Below, piece by piece: positions 15,306-23,590 of a stretch of DNA of 31,496 nt. Made by a program: the position numbers and the translations under genes. The notes below the pieces were generated by a model. It did no database searches. It had not been told where the DNA came from and worked only from the letters and a program-made list of their open reading frames with translations. Position 1 is the stretch's first letter, and the number at the start of each line of letters is the position of its first letter. The DNA comes from JADJQU01 sp035490315 (GTDB lineage Bacteria > Planctomycetota > UBA1135 > GCA-002686595): assembly GCA_035490315.1 (NCBI GenBank), contig DATHET010000326.1, positions 1 through 31,496 on the forward strand, given 5' to 3'.

Positions 15306-18260
15306 TCAGGGCAGCGTGACGTCGATCGTCTTCTGCGCCGTCGACGCATCGACGTCGAATTCGAGGCTCGCCTTGCGGCCCTTCGGATCGGTCGCGGTGA
15401 GCTGGTAGTGGCCTGGAGCGAGGCAGACCATCATCGTCACCGTGGGAGTCCGCCAGCGCGCATTGCGTTCGAACGCGACGGCGCCAGATGCGTCTCGAAA
15501 CTCGATCGTCTGAATCAGGTCGACGTCGATTCCGTTCACGCGCACCGCGAATGTGACACCCGGCTGCAGCGCGATCGCTAGCTTGTTCTTCGCTCCGGCA
15601 ATCACGTCGGTCGTCAGCTTGACTGGCGCGTAGGTTCCTTCGACGCTGACCTCGTAGCGACCCGGCGCCAACGGCGCCGTGTGCCCACGATTGCCTTCGA
15701 CCTTGCAGTATTCCCTGATCCCGGAGTCCAGACCCCGCACGCTGAACCAAGGCGTTGCATGCGGAGGCTCGCCGGGATACTGGAACTCGACCTCGAGGAT
15801 CTCGCCGCGCGCCAATCGGATCGTTCCGAGATCCCATACGGCCTTGGCGGAGAGCTCGCGCTCCTTCGCCAGGAAGGACGCGAAGCCGTCGTGCGAGACC
15901 TTCAAGCCCCACGGGCCCGGCGGATACGGCCCGGCGCGGAACGATCCGTCTTCCTTCGCGAGCTGATTGACCGCCCAATCGAGGCTCGAATTGAGCGTGG
16001 CCAAATTGCTGCCGCCCAGCGCCTGACCGTCGGGACCCACGACGCGTCCCACGATGTAGATCGAAGGGCGCCGCGCGGGATCGATGGTCAAGACGATCGG
16101 GAGACTGCCTGGAGTCACTCCGCGAGCGCTGGCGAGCTGGAATTGATGCGAATTCGACTGGTACACGAGCACGTCACAAGCAGCGTCCGGGCAGCCCTCG
16201 AAGTGGAACAGGCCATTGCTCGAGGACGACTGACCCTGAGCAAAGGGCTCCCTGCCTTCGATCGCGCAGCGGACTTCCACCGTGATCTGCTTGGCCGGAT
16301 CGCCCGCCTCGTCGAGGACGCGGACATCGAGGGCGAGTCCCTTGCCGAGTCTCGGGCTCCAGGTCGACTCCTCGCCGTCCTGCAGGACCTGATCGCTCTC
16401 GACTCGTTCTTCCCTGAGTTCCGCGGTCAGGTGCGACTCGCCAGGATCGAGGCCGAGGCAGCGATAGCTTCCGTCCGCCGCCGCTGTCGTGAACTGGACC
16501 TGCTTGCTGCCCGCGGCGCGAACCGTGACGCGCGCTTCGCTCGCCGGAGCGCCGTCCGCTCGCAGCACGAGCCCGCTCAGGCTAGCGCCATGAGACATCT
16601 GCACGTCGTGAACGGGCGCGCTGCCTGGAGCAAGCTCGATCGCTTCCCTGGTGGGCCGGAAACCCGCTGCGCTGCAGTCGATCCACGCCAGACCCGGCAG
16701 CAGACCGTCGAGCGCGAAGTGCCCGGCCTCATCGCTGCGCGCCAGGGTGCCGTCGACGATATCGGGCCGATAGGAGAGCGAAGTGAGGTCGTCGCCAGGT
16801 CTGCGATTTCCGACCACGACCAGCGCGTTCGCGATCGCCGCTCCATGCTCGTCGCGCACATGGCCCGCGATCGACGCGTCAGGGCCGCGAAGGGCGAGCT
16901 CGACCTCGAGAGTCGTTCCCGGATTGACGCGCACGAACTGGCGCGCGGACAACGCCGATCCGGACTTGCGCGCGAACACGTAGACCGAGGAGGGCTTCAG
17001 GCCATCGATCCGGAACCGACCCTCTCCGTCGGCCGTCGCGGCGTCGAACGTTTCGTCGTAGCCGCGAACGGCGATGCACACGTCCGCGCCCGCGACGGGC
17101 TCGCCGGTTGCCGTGACGACCCGTCCGCGAACGCTGCAGGAATCCTCGAGCTGCAGCGTGACCGTGCTGGTGATTCCGCTGCGCACCAGGCCGAGTCCCT
17201 CGTAGCCGCGATCGATCGTGAACTGGTAATCGACCGGCGGGAGCTCGGTGAAATGCGCGGTTCCCGTGGCGTCGGTGACCCTCGTCATCGCATTGGGAAG
17301 CGGCTCGGCGCCAAGGCTCGAAACCCGACCCTCCATGGGCCACAGGCACACGGACACCCCGGGGATCGGCGCTTTGTCTTCCTTCATCTCGACGCGCACA
17401 TCGAGGTTTCCTGGGCCGCTGCCGATCGCGGCTGGGGCCACCGGGCGCTTGCCGCGAATCGTCACGGGAACGCTGGCGCGGCTGGTCTCGCTCGCCTGCG
17501 CAGCAACCGGCGCGGCTTCCTGTGCGGCGAGTGCGACCGCCGGCGCAGCGTCACGGACCACGGCCTGAGCTTCCGTCGGATTCGTCGCGACGAAGCGCCA
17601 GGTCAGGAAGCAAGCGACGAGCACGATCACGGCGACCGCGATTTTCTTGGTGACGGTCATCAGCACGACTCCGCTGGCAAGTGACTTCAAGCCGAAGCCC
17701 GCGAGACTCGAGGTCCCGGGCCCGAGGTGCAATCCATCGATGAGCGCGAGACGCCAGACCGCGCGCCCGCCGCTTTCGCGATCGAGTCGCTCGCGCAGCG
17801 TCGCGAGCCCGCGCTTCAGCCGCGACTTGACTGTCGACACGCCCAGGCCCTGCTTCGTCGCGATCGCGCGCGGGGAGAGCTCGTCGAAGTAGCGCAGGAT
17901 GATCGTCTCGCGGAACGGCTCCTCCAGCGCGAGCACCGATTGAACGATCCGCGTGCGCAGGGCCTCGCGCAGCACCAGCTCGTCCGCCGCTTCCACCGCC
18001 TCGCCACGCGCCGCCGCCGACTCGCGCTGGACTCGCGCCGCGAGTCCGCGGCGCGAGCTCGAAGCCAGATTGCGCGCCACCGTCGCCAGCCAGCCGCGCA
18101 GCGCGCTCTCGCTCGCCGGCGGGTGCGAGAGGGCCGCGAGCCAGACCTGCTGGGCGAGGTCGTCGGCGCCGGCCTCGTCGAAGACCAGGCTCCGCGCCAG
18201 ACGCCTGACGTAGCCCTGGTGCTCCAGGACGAACTCTGCATCGATCGCCGGATTCTTCAC
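15306..18260 (-). CDS. ECF sigma factor fused to a membrane helix and repeated extracytoplasmic beta-sandwich domains
   Basis: A single unbroken frame. Numbered from GTG 18260 it has 984 residues. Residues 1-60 are sigma region 2 (FVLEHQGYVRRLARSLVFDE, then DDLAQQVWLAALSH). Residues 92-160 are region 4 with its helix-turn-helix (LEEPFRETIILRYFDELSPR, then VSTVKSRLKRGLATLRERLD). A linker leads to one strong membrane helix at about 206-224. An Ala/Pro/Glu-rich stretch follows and then at least five carboxypeptidase-regulatory-like units: e.g. SVRGRVVTATGEPVAGADV (376-394) with DGEGRFRIDGLKP, IAGHVRDEHGAAIANALVVV with DEAGHFALDGLLPG, and LSGLVLRADGAPASEARVTV. Sigma would be cytoplasmic and the repeats outside, so the extension may act as a built-in sensor or anti-sigma. 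The frame stays open to a TTG at 18311, but GTG fits normal sigma N-termini better. No separate anti-sigma gene is adjacent. Divergent from mdh. Confidence 0.9.
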   Translation of the reverse strand: MKNPAIDAEFVLEHQGYVRRLARSLVFDEAGADDLAQQVWLAALSHPPASESALRGWLATVARNLASSSRRGLAARVQRESAAARGEAVEAADELVLREALRTRIVQSVLALEEPFRETIILRYFDELSPRAIATKQGLGVSTVKSRLKRGLATLRERLDRESGGRAVWRLALIDGLHLGPGTSSLAGFGLKSLASGVVLMTVTKKIAVAVIVLVACFLTWRFVATNPTEAQAVVRDAAPAVALAAQEAAPVAAQASETSRASVPVTIRGKRPVAPAAIGSGPGNLDVRVEMKEDKAPIPGVSVCLWPMEGRVSSLGAEPLPNAMTRVTDATGTAHFTELPPVDYQFTIDRGYEGLGLVRSGITSTVTLQLEDSCSVRGRVVTATGEPVAGADVCIAVRGYDETFDAATADGEGRFRIDGLKPSSVYVFARKSGSALSARQFVRVNPGTTLEVELALRGPDASIAGHVRDEHGAAIANALVVVGNRRPGDDLTSLSYRPDIVDGTLARSDEAGHFALDGLLPGLAWIDCSAAGFRPTREAIELAPGSAPVHDVQMSHGASLSGLVLRADGAPASEARVTVRAAGSKQVQFTTAAADGSYRCLGLDPGESHLTAELREERVESDQVLQDGEESTWSPRLGKGLALDVRVLDEAGDPAKQITVEVRCAIEGREPFAQGQSSSSNGLFHFEGCPDAACDVLVYQSNSHQFQLASARGVTPGSLPIVLTIDPARRPSIYIVGRVVGPDGQALGGSNLATLNSSLDWAVNQLAKEDGSFRAGPYPPGPWGLKVSHDGFASFLAKERELSAKAVWDLGTIRLARGEILEVEFQYPGEPPHATPWFSVRGLDSGIREYCKVEGNRGHTAPLAPGRYEVSVEGTYAPVKLTTDVIAGAKNKLAIALQPGVTFAVRVNGIDVDLIQTIEFRDASGAVAFERNARWRTPTVTMMVCLAPGHYQLTATDPKGRKASLEFDVDASTAQKTIDVTLP

Positions 18261-18343
18261 GCCGCTGTATCCAACACCGCGGCGGCGGAATCGGGGCCCG
18301 GAATCTTCCAACGCCGCGGCCGGGCGAGTAACTTCTCCGCCCC

Positions 18344-19297
18344 ATGCCCTCCATCGCTCAACGCAAGATCACCGTGGTCGGTGCCGGCTACGTCGGCATG
18401 ACCGCCGCCCAGCTGTGCGCCCAGAAGAACCTCGCGGGCGAGGTCATCATCATCGATGTCCTCGAAGGCCGCGCGAAGGGCATCGCCCTCGACCTGAATC
18501 AGATGGCGGCGATCGAGGGGATCGGCACCCGCATCGTCGGCACCGCCGATCCGAAGGCGACCTACGGTTCCGATTTGTTCATCGTGACGGCCGGTCTGCC
18601 GCGCAAGCCGGGGATGAGCCGCTCGGACCTGCTCGAGGTCAACGGCAAGATCGTGACGCAGGTCGCGGGCTACATCCGCGACGGCTGCCCGGAGGCCTTC
18701 GTCATCGTCGTGACCAACCCGCTGGACACGATGGTGCACCTGATGCGCGCGAAGACCAGCTTCAACGCCAAGCAGGTGATCGGCATGGCCGGCGTGCTCG
18801 ACTCGGCGCGCTTCTCGTGGTTCATCGCCGAAGCGACCGGCGCCAATGTCGTCGACGTCGACGCGATGGTGCTCGGCGCCCACGGCGATTCGATGGTGCC
18901 GATGCCGCAGTTCTGCACGGTCAACGGCGTCACCCTGCCGCAGCTCGTCGACAAGGCCAAGATCGACGCGATGGCCGACCGCACGCGCAATGGCGGCGCG
19001 GAGATCGTCAATCTCTTGAAGACGGGCAGCGCCTTCTACGCTCCCGCGGCGGCATCGGTGGCGATGGCGAAGTCGATCCTCAACGACGAGCGGCGCATGC
19101 TGCCCTGCGCCTGCTTGATGAACGGCCAGTACGGCTTCGAGGGCATCTACATGGGCGTGCCCGCGATCCTCGGCAAGAGCGGCGTCGAAAAGATCGTCGA
19201 GATCCCGCTCGACATGCAGTCGCGCATCCTGATGAACAAGACGGCGGGGGCGGTGCAGAAGGATCTCGATCTGCTGCGCGATCTCGCGCTTCTCTGA
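18344..19297 (+). CDS. mdh: Malate dehydrogenase (NAD-dependent, LDH-like type)
   Basis: 317 residues. Interconverts malate and oxaloacetate in the TCA cycle. The NAD-binding GAGYVG is at 13-18, and the acidic residue after strand 2 (IIIDVL, D38) favours NAD over NADP. The substrate arginines lie in AGLPRKPGMSRSDLL (R87 and R93 region), followed by TNPLD, GVLDSARF (D153, R156) and the catalytic histidine H180 in VLGAHGDSMVP. An Arg rather than Gln at the AGLPRKPGM loop is the malate dehydrogenase signature that separates it from lactate dehydrogenase. Translation starts at ATG 18344. A TAACTT box ends 9 nt upstream, so the mRNA may be leaderless or nearly so. fumC follows 5 bp later, forming a two-gene TCA operon. 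The gene is divergent from the sigma fusion. Confidence 0.96.
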   Translation: MPSIAQRKITVVGAGYVGMTAAQLCAQKNLAGEVIIIDVLEGRAKGIALDLNQMAAIEGIGTRIVGTADPKATYGSDLFIVTAGLPRKPGMSRSDLLEVNGKIVTQVAGYIRDGCPEAFVIVVTNPLDTMVHLMRAKTSFNAKQVIGMAGVLDSARFSWFIAEATGANVVDVDAMVLGAHGDSMVPMPQFCTVNGVTLPQLVDKAKIDAMADRTRNGGAEIVNLLKTGSAFYAPAAASVAMAKSILNDERRMLPCACLMNGQYGFEGIYMGVPAILGKSGVEKIVEIPLDMQSRILMNKTAGAVQKDLDLLRDLALL

Positions 19298-19302
19298 GGG
19301 CC

Positions 19303-20724
19303 ATGAGCACACGCACCGAGAGCGATTCCTTCGGCCCGATCCAGGTGCCCGACGATGCCCTGTGGGGCGCGCAGACCCAGCGCAGCCGCGAGAATTTCAA
19401 GATCGGCGGGCACACGTTCCCGCGGCCCTTGATCCGAGCGCTCGGCGTGGTCAAGAAGAGCGCCGCGCTCGCGAACATCGAGCTCGGCGAGCTCGAGAAG
19501 CTCTCGAAGAAGCAGCAGAAGGCCCTGCTCGACGCCGCCGACGAAGTCATCGCCGGCCAGTGGGACGCGCATTTTCCGCTGGTGGTCTGGCAGACCGGCT
19601 CGGGCACGCAGACGAACATGAACGCGAACGAGGTGATCTCGAATCGCGCGATCCAGATCCTCGGCGGGGAGCTCGGCTCCAAGCAGCCGATCCATCCCAA
19701 CGACCACGTCAATCGCTCGCAGTCCTCGAACGACGCCTTTCCGACCGTGATGCACGTCGCGGCGGCCGAGCAGGTCGTCGGGCGGCTGCTGCCGGCTCTC
19801 GAAGCGCTCGAAATCGTCCTGGCCCAGAAGAGCGCGCGCTGGAAGAAGGTCGTGAAGATCGGCCGCACGCATTTGCAGGACGCGACGCCCTTGACCGTCG
19901 GCCAGGAATTTTCGGGCTACGTGCAGCAGGTGCGCGACGCGCAGCGCGCGATCCGCGCGACCCTGCCCGCGGTGTACGAGATCGCGCTGGGCGGCACGGC
20001 GGTCGGCACCGGGCTGAATACCCAGCCGAAGTACGCGAAGCTCGTCGCCCTGAAGATCGCGGCGGAGACGGGCTTGCCGTTCAAGAGCGCGCCGAACAAG
20101 TTCTCGGCCCTCGCGGGTCACGACGCGCTGGTCTTCCTGCACGGGACTCTGCGCGTGACCGCCGCCGCATTGATCAAGATCGCCAACGACCTGCGCTGGC
20201 TCGGCTCAGGCCCGCGCTGCGGACTGGGCGAGCTGCGCCTGCCCGAGAACGAGCCCGGCTCCTCGATCATGCCGGGCAAGGTCAATCCGACACAGTGCGA
20301 GGCGATGACCATGGTCTGCGTGCAGGTCATGGGCAACGACGTCGCGGTGGGCATCGCCGGCTCGCAGGGCAATTTCGAGCTCAACGTCTACAAGCCGCTG
20401 ATCATCCACAACCTGCTCGAATCGATCCGGCTCCTGTCGGATGCCTGCGATTCCTTCCGCGAGCGCTGCGTCGAAGGCCTGGAGCTCAACGAGGCTCGGG
20501 TCGGCGAGCTGATGAACCAGTCCTTGATGCTGGTCACCGCGCTCAATCCTTCGATCGGTTATGACAACGCGGCGAAGGCGGCGAAAAAGGCCTACCACGA
20601 CGGCACGACCTTGAAAGCGGCGGTCCTCGCGCTCGGTTTGCTCTCGAGCGAGGCCTTCGACAAGGCGATCCGGCCCGCGGACATGGTCGCGCCCAAGGCT
20701 GGCCGGTCGCTTTCAGGCGGCTGA
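19303..20724 (+). CDS. fumC: Fumarate hydratase class II
   Basis: 473 residues, normal for class II fumarases. Hydrates fumarate to malate without an iron-sulfur cluster, feeding the mdh product next door. Visible hallmarks are QTGSGTQTNMNANEV, QSSNDAFPTVMHVA, GRTHLQDATP (from about residue 187) and the family signature GSSIMPGKVNP (from about residue 317) containing the catalytic serine loop. The N-terminus TESDSFGPIQVPDDALWGAQ is the family opening. The ATG at 19303 lies 5 bp after the mdh stop with GAGGG just upstream; the longer open frame upstream overlaps mdh and is a shadow. The C-terminus ends in MVAPKAGRSLSGG. It is followed by a gap with a candidate promoter and a small ribosomal protein gene. 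Confidence 0.97.
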   Translation: MSTRTESDSFGPIQVPDDALWGAQTQRSRENFKIGGHTFPRPLIRALGVVKKSAALANIELGELEKLSKKQQKALLDAADEVIAGQWDAHFPLVVWQTGSGTQTNMNANEVISNRAIQILGGELGSKQPIHPNDHVNRSQSSNDAFPTVMHVAAAEQVVGRLLPALEALEIVLAQKSARWKKVVKIGRTHLQDATPLTVGQEFSGYVQQVRDAQRAIRATLPAVYEIALGGTAVGTGLNTQPKYAKLVALKIAAETGLPFKSAPNKFSALAGHDALVFLHGTLRVTAAALIKIANDLRWLGSGPRCGLGELRLPENEPGSSIMPGKVNPTQCEAMTMVCVQVMGNDVAVGIAGSQGNFELNVYKPLIIHNLLESIRLLSDACDSFRERCVEGLELNEARVGELMNQSLMLVTALNPSIGYDNAAKAAKKAYHDGTTLKAAVLALGLLSSEAFDKAIRPADMVAPKAGRSLSGG

Positions 20725-20736
20725 TCGGGGCGCGGG

Positions 20737-20765
20737 CTGGCAAGTTCGGCGGCGCTCACTACACT
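20737..20765 (+). promoter_or_regulatory. Candidate promoter for the bL34-like gene
   Basis: CTGGCA (20737-20742) and TACACT (20760-20765) are separated by 17 nt, each matching 4 of 6 consensus bases. It lies in the 74-bp gap between fumC and the small gene and would give a leader of about 27 nt. Confidence 0.35.
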
Positions 20766-20798
20766 CTTTCGCTCCACCAAGCCCGAGAGCCGCCCCGC

Positions 20799-20924
20799 AT
20801 GAAGATCAACACCCGCTCCAGTTCCGCGAAGCACGCCAAGAAGACCGGTTACCGCACCCGCCAGCGCACCAAGGGCGGCCGCAAGGTCAACCGCCGCCAG
20901 CGCGCGCGCCACGGCTCGTTCTAG
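20799..20924 (+). CDS. rpmH: Ribosomal protein bL34-like, 41 residues
   Basis: ATG 20799 opens a 41-codon frame ending TAG 20922-20924. The protein is extremely basic (Arg/Lys/His about 45 percent). Its core TGYRTRQRTKGGRKVNRRQR matches the bL34 pattern G-[FY]-R-x-R-x-x-T-x-x-G-R-x-V-x-x-R-R. bL34 is a small protein of the large ribosomal subunit that binds 23S rRNA. The N-terminus (MKINTRSSSAK) lacks the usual TYQPS motif, as in several divergent phyla, and the tail RARHGSF differs from the common KGRxRL. In most bacteria rpmH is followed by rnpA near dnaA; here it is isolated between fumC and a convergent TPR gene. A paralogue elsewhere, or another small basic protein, is the main alternative. 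Confidence 0.72.
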   Translation: MKINTRSSSAKHAKKTGYRTRQRTKGGRKVNRRQRARHGSF

Positions 20925-20942
20925 AGGCCTCACGCGGAGATT

Positions 20943-20960
20943 CGCGGGAAGGGTCCCGCG
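20943..20960. terminator. Hairpin between convergent rpmH and TPR gene
   Basis: CGCGGGA (20943-20949) pairs perfectly with TCCCGCG (20954-20960) around a 4-nt loop, 18 nt after the bL34-like stop and 12 nt from the stop of the convergent TPR gene. No T-tract is present; it may act in both directions. Confidence 0.5.
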
Positions 20961-20972
20961 CCCAGGCCGCGC

Positions 20973-22232
20973 CTACATCGGGTCATTTCCCGCGGCGGCG
21001 GCGGCAAGCTTCATCGGCCACTCGTCGTCCTCGGGATCGAGGCGCACGGCTTCGCGCCAGGCGATCAGCGCTTCCGAATGGCGGCCCTCGCGCCAGTACG
21101 AGTCGCCGAGCGCTCCCCAGAATTCGTCGTTGGCTCCCTGGGAAGTGCGCGCTTCGAGCATCGAGAGCAGTTTTTCCGGAGCGTATTCCTGGAGCGCCGC
21201 GGTCCAGCTGTCGGGATCGCCCTGCTCGAGCTCGAAGGCGTGACTCCACATCGCCACGGCCTGCTCCGTCTGGTGCTGCTCGAGATATTTCTCCGCGATG
21301 GTCCCGTAGGCGCCTGAATTCTGCTGCACGCCGAGGGCGCGGTCGCGCTCGAGCAGGGCCAGGGCGTCGTCGATGCGTCCCTGCTGGAGCACCAGGTCGA
21401 ACAGGAACTCGTGCCAGTCGCTGTCGGTCTCGCCAGCGGCGATCAGATCGCGCACGCGCCGCTCCGCGCTCGCGGGATCGAGGTGAGACAGGTACTGCAG
21501 GGCTTCCTGGTTGTGAGGATTCTGCTCCAGCATGGCTTCGAGCTGCGCGCGAGCTTCGACTTCCCTGCCGGCGTTCGCGTACAGCTGCGCGATCTCCATG
21601 CGCAGTGCGGGATCGCCGGGAGGTTCCTGCGCATCGAGTCGCGCGAGGAAATACGGCAGGGCGCCCGCGGGGTCGAAAGTCGCGTACTGGTTCAGGACCC
21701 ACTGATTGTCGGGAGCCACGGCCATGGCGCGGGTGATCACTTCCTGCGCGAGCTTCTGCTTGCCCTGCATGGCCAGGGTCTGGGCGATCTGCACCAGCGC
21801 GCCCGAATCGTGGGGTCGGAAGCGCGTCACCAGGTCGAGCGCGGCCTCCGGGTTGCCGTGGTTGAGCATCACGGCGAACAGGAGCTGCACCAGGTCTTCG
21901 TCGGCGAGCTCGCCGCGGGCATAGGCCGCCTCCAGCGCGTCCAGGATCTCGCTGGAGCGCGCGCCAGCCTCGGTGTCGGCGAGCGCGGCTCGGATGCGCG
22001 AGGGAGCGTCGTTCGCAGGCCGCGGATCCACTCGATCCTCCGCTGCCAGAGGATCGCGCGGCGGCGCGACGGGCTTCGGCGAATCGGGAGCCTTCGGCGA
22101 CGGAAGTCGCGTGTCCGCGGCTTCGACCGAGGCCGACGGAAGGTCCCTGGTCTCGAAGAACAAGGCCGAGCCGAGGGCCCCGAGCGCGATGCCCAGCGCC
22201 AGCGTCAATCCGCGTGCGGCCGCGCCCGTCAT
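20973..22232 (-). CDS. Membrane-anchored TPR-repeat protein
   Basis: 419 residues. An N-terminal hydrophobic helix (about 9-26) is followed by a Pro/Ala/Asp-rich linker to about residue 80, so most of the protein is probably extracytoplasmic. The remainder is helical with degenerate TPR units: LAMQGKQKLAQEVITRAMAV, MEIAQLYANAGREVEARAQL followed by EAMLEQNPHNQEALQYL, LVLQQGRIDDALALLERDRA, and a last canonical unit ALGDSYWREGRHSEALIAWR. It ends in a low-complexity AAAAGNDPM. No catalytic motif is seen; TPRs suggest protein scaffolding, perhaps in envelope assembly. The ATG at 22232 comes 13 nt after the stop of the dCTP deaminase gene, and that gap contains GAGG-type purines, so the two genes are probably co-transcribed. 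The functional link between them is unknown. Confidence 0.82.
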   Translation of the reverse strand: MTGAAARGLTLALGIALGALGSALFFETRDLPSASVEAADTRLPSPKAPDSPKPVAPPRDPLAAEDRVDPRPANDAPSRIRAALADTEAGARSSEILDALEAAYARGELADEDLVQLLFAVMLNHGNPEAALDLVTRFRPHDSGALVQIAQTLAMQGKQKLAQEVITRAMAVAPDNQWVLNQYATFDPAGALPYFLARLDAQEPPGDPALRMEIAQLYANAGREVEARAQLEAMLEQNPHNQEALQYLSHLDPASAERRVRDLIAAGETDSDWHEFLFDLVLQQGRIDDALALLERDRALGVQQNSGAYGTIAEKYLEQHQTEQAVAMWSHAFELEQGDPDSWTAALQEYAPEKLLSMLEARTSQGANDEFWGALGDSYWREGRHSEALIAWREAVRLDPEDDEWPMKLAAAAAGNDPM

Positions 22233-22245
22233 GACCTCGTGCTCC

Positions 22246-23457
22246 TCATGGTTTCGGTGCCTGCCACGAACGGAACGTGCGCGCCAGGCTCAGGTCCTGG
22301 TCGCGATACGAATTGCCCGCGCGGCCTTCTGCGTAGATTCTCTCCGGAACTCCCGAGGCGCGGTAGTAGCTCAGGCGGAAAAACACCTGACCGTCCTCGA
22401 TCAGGAAGGGCACGTCGTGGGCGCGCACTTCGAGCACCGCCGCCGTCCCGCGCACACCCGCCTCGCCGGCGCGCCGCCAGCCGAAACCGTTGTCGAAGAA
22501 GCCTGCGTAATTATTTCGCAGCTCGCCCAGCCCGAGATCGACCGGCAGCATCTCCGCGGCGAGGTGCGGCGGGATCACGACCCGCTCGCGGCTCGCGAAA
22601 ATATAGAAGCCGCCGGGCTCGAGGATCGAGCGGCCTTGATGGGCATGGACGGGTTCCCAGAAATCCCGGGCGTCGTGCTGGCTCTCGCCGGCGAATTGCA
22701 GGGCAGCGCTGCCTTGCTTCGCGCGCCAGCCGCAGGGATCGCGGCCCTGCAGACCCAGGTGCAGCTCGATGCCGCCGTCGTCGCTGAAGCGGACCTCGCG
22801 CTCGGCCAGGGGCTCTTCGCCGCGCCAGCACAGGGGCGTGCGACGGTATTCGTCGATCAATTCCTCGCGCGTCAGCGACGGATCTCCGCGCGAGAGGCGC
22901 AGCTGGCACAGCCGATCGCCGCGCGCGAGCCGCACCGGGAAGGACAAAGGCGCGATCTCGATCCACAGCCGGCCGCGGTGACCGGGCGGAGTCTCGTTGA
23001 AGCGCGGGTGCGAGGCGCTGAGCACGCGCGTGAACACATCGCAGCGGCCGGTCGAGCTGCGCGGATTGAACGAGGCGCGCAGACCGGGCTCGAGCGCGAG
23101 CTCTTCCTCGAGCGGCACGAGGTAGACGCGGCCGCGCTGGAGCACCGCGCCGCTTCCCTCGAGCGAAATCCGCGCAGTTTCCAATTCCGCCAGGCGTTGC
23201 TCGATCGGCGCCGCGTTGGGCAGGAAGCCCGCGCGGATCTCGTGGGCGATCGGCCCCAGGCGCAGGTCGAGGCTCGAGGCCTGGATCTGCTGCTCGCCGA
23301 TGGCGCTCGCGCCAGGCGCGGCCTGGATCTGCGTGCCGCACAGGGCGCGCAGCTCGCGGTCGACCAGCAGCGCGCCGCGCAGCGGAGCGATCGCGGAAGC
23401 CGTGCCCGCGAGCGTGGGTTGCGCCGCGGGATCCTGGCTCGACGTGGTGGGGGGCAT
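22246..23457 (-). CDS. dcd: 2'-deoxycytidine 5'-triphosphate deaminase, double-domain (PF06559-like)
   Basis: 403 residues. Converts dCTP to dUTP for thymidylate synthesis. The motif QIQASSLDLRLG at 57-68 and the later FNPRSSTGRCDVFTRV match the long dCTP deaminase type, best known to me from alphaproteobacteria, in which two dUTPase/Dcd-like beta domains are joined in one chain of about 360 residues. The first domain also has PLEEELALEPG and GRLWIEIAPLSFPVRLARGD. The second has the related EPGGFYIFASRERVVIPPHL, AAEMLPVDLGLGELRNNYAG and FFDNGFGW, and keeps the fold while its active site looks altered. The N-terminal ~25 residues are low complexity and the true start could be internal. The gene is divergent from sucC across 133 bp and followed by the TPR gene. 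Confidence 0.88.
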   Translation of the reverse strand: MPPTTSSQDPAAQPTLAGTASAIAPLRGALLVDRELRALCGTQIQAAPGASAIGEQQIQASSLDLRLGPIAHEIRAGFLPNAAPIEQRLAELETARISLEGSGAVLQRGRVYLVPLEEELALEPGLRASFNPRSSTGRCDVFTRVLSASHPRFNETPPGHRGRLWIEIAPLSFPVRLARGDRLCQLRLSRGDPSLTREELIDEYRRTPLCWRGEEPLAEREVRFSDDGGIELHLGLQGRDPCGWRAKQGSAALQFAGESQHDARDFWEPVHAHQGRSILEPGGFYIFASRERVVIPPHLAAEMLPVDLGLGELRNNYAGFFDNGFGWRRAGEAGVRGTAAVLEVRAHDVPFLIEDGQVFFRLSYYRASGVPERIYAEGRAGNSYRDQDLSLARTFRSWQAPKP

Positions 23458-23520
23458 GGGGAAGGGCTTCGGCCGGTGCAGGATGGCTCGCGCGATCTTC
23501 GTCCGCCAGCGCGGGCTGGC

Positions 23521-23549
23521 TTCTCGTCGGCGCGGAGCCTCGGTAGACT
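23521..23549 (+). promoter_or_regulatory. Candidate promoter for sucCD
   Basis: TAGACT (23544-23549) resembles a -10 box, with a weak TTCTCG (23521-23526) 17 nt upstream. It would give a leader of about 35 nt to the sucC ATG at 23591. The same TAGACT hexamer precedes the methyltransferase gene at 1079-1891 and lies upstream of the sugar transferase gene. Confidence 0.35.
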
Positions 23550-23590
23550 CCTCGGCCCGTTACTAGCGCCGCAAGCGCGCCCGAGAACCC

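Noticed and set aside
17550..17700. Frameshift or gene junction between the sigma factor and the beta-domain region.
   Set aside because: The frame is continuous through sigma region 4, linker, membrane helix and repeats with no stop, and the codon pattern does not change, so a true fusion is the simpler reading.
18261..18311. Extra N-terminal 17 codons of the sigma fusion from a TTG start.
   Set aside because: The segment is Arg-rich with no family match, the TTG has no Shine-Dalgarno sequence and lies 33 bp from the divergent mdh start. GTG 18260 gives a normal sigma N-terminus. The longer form is not excluded.
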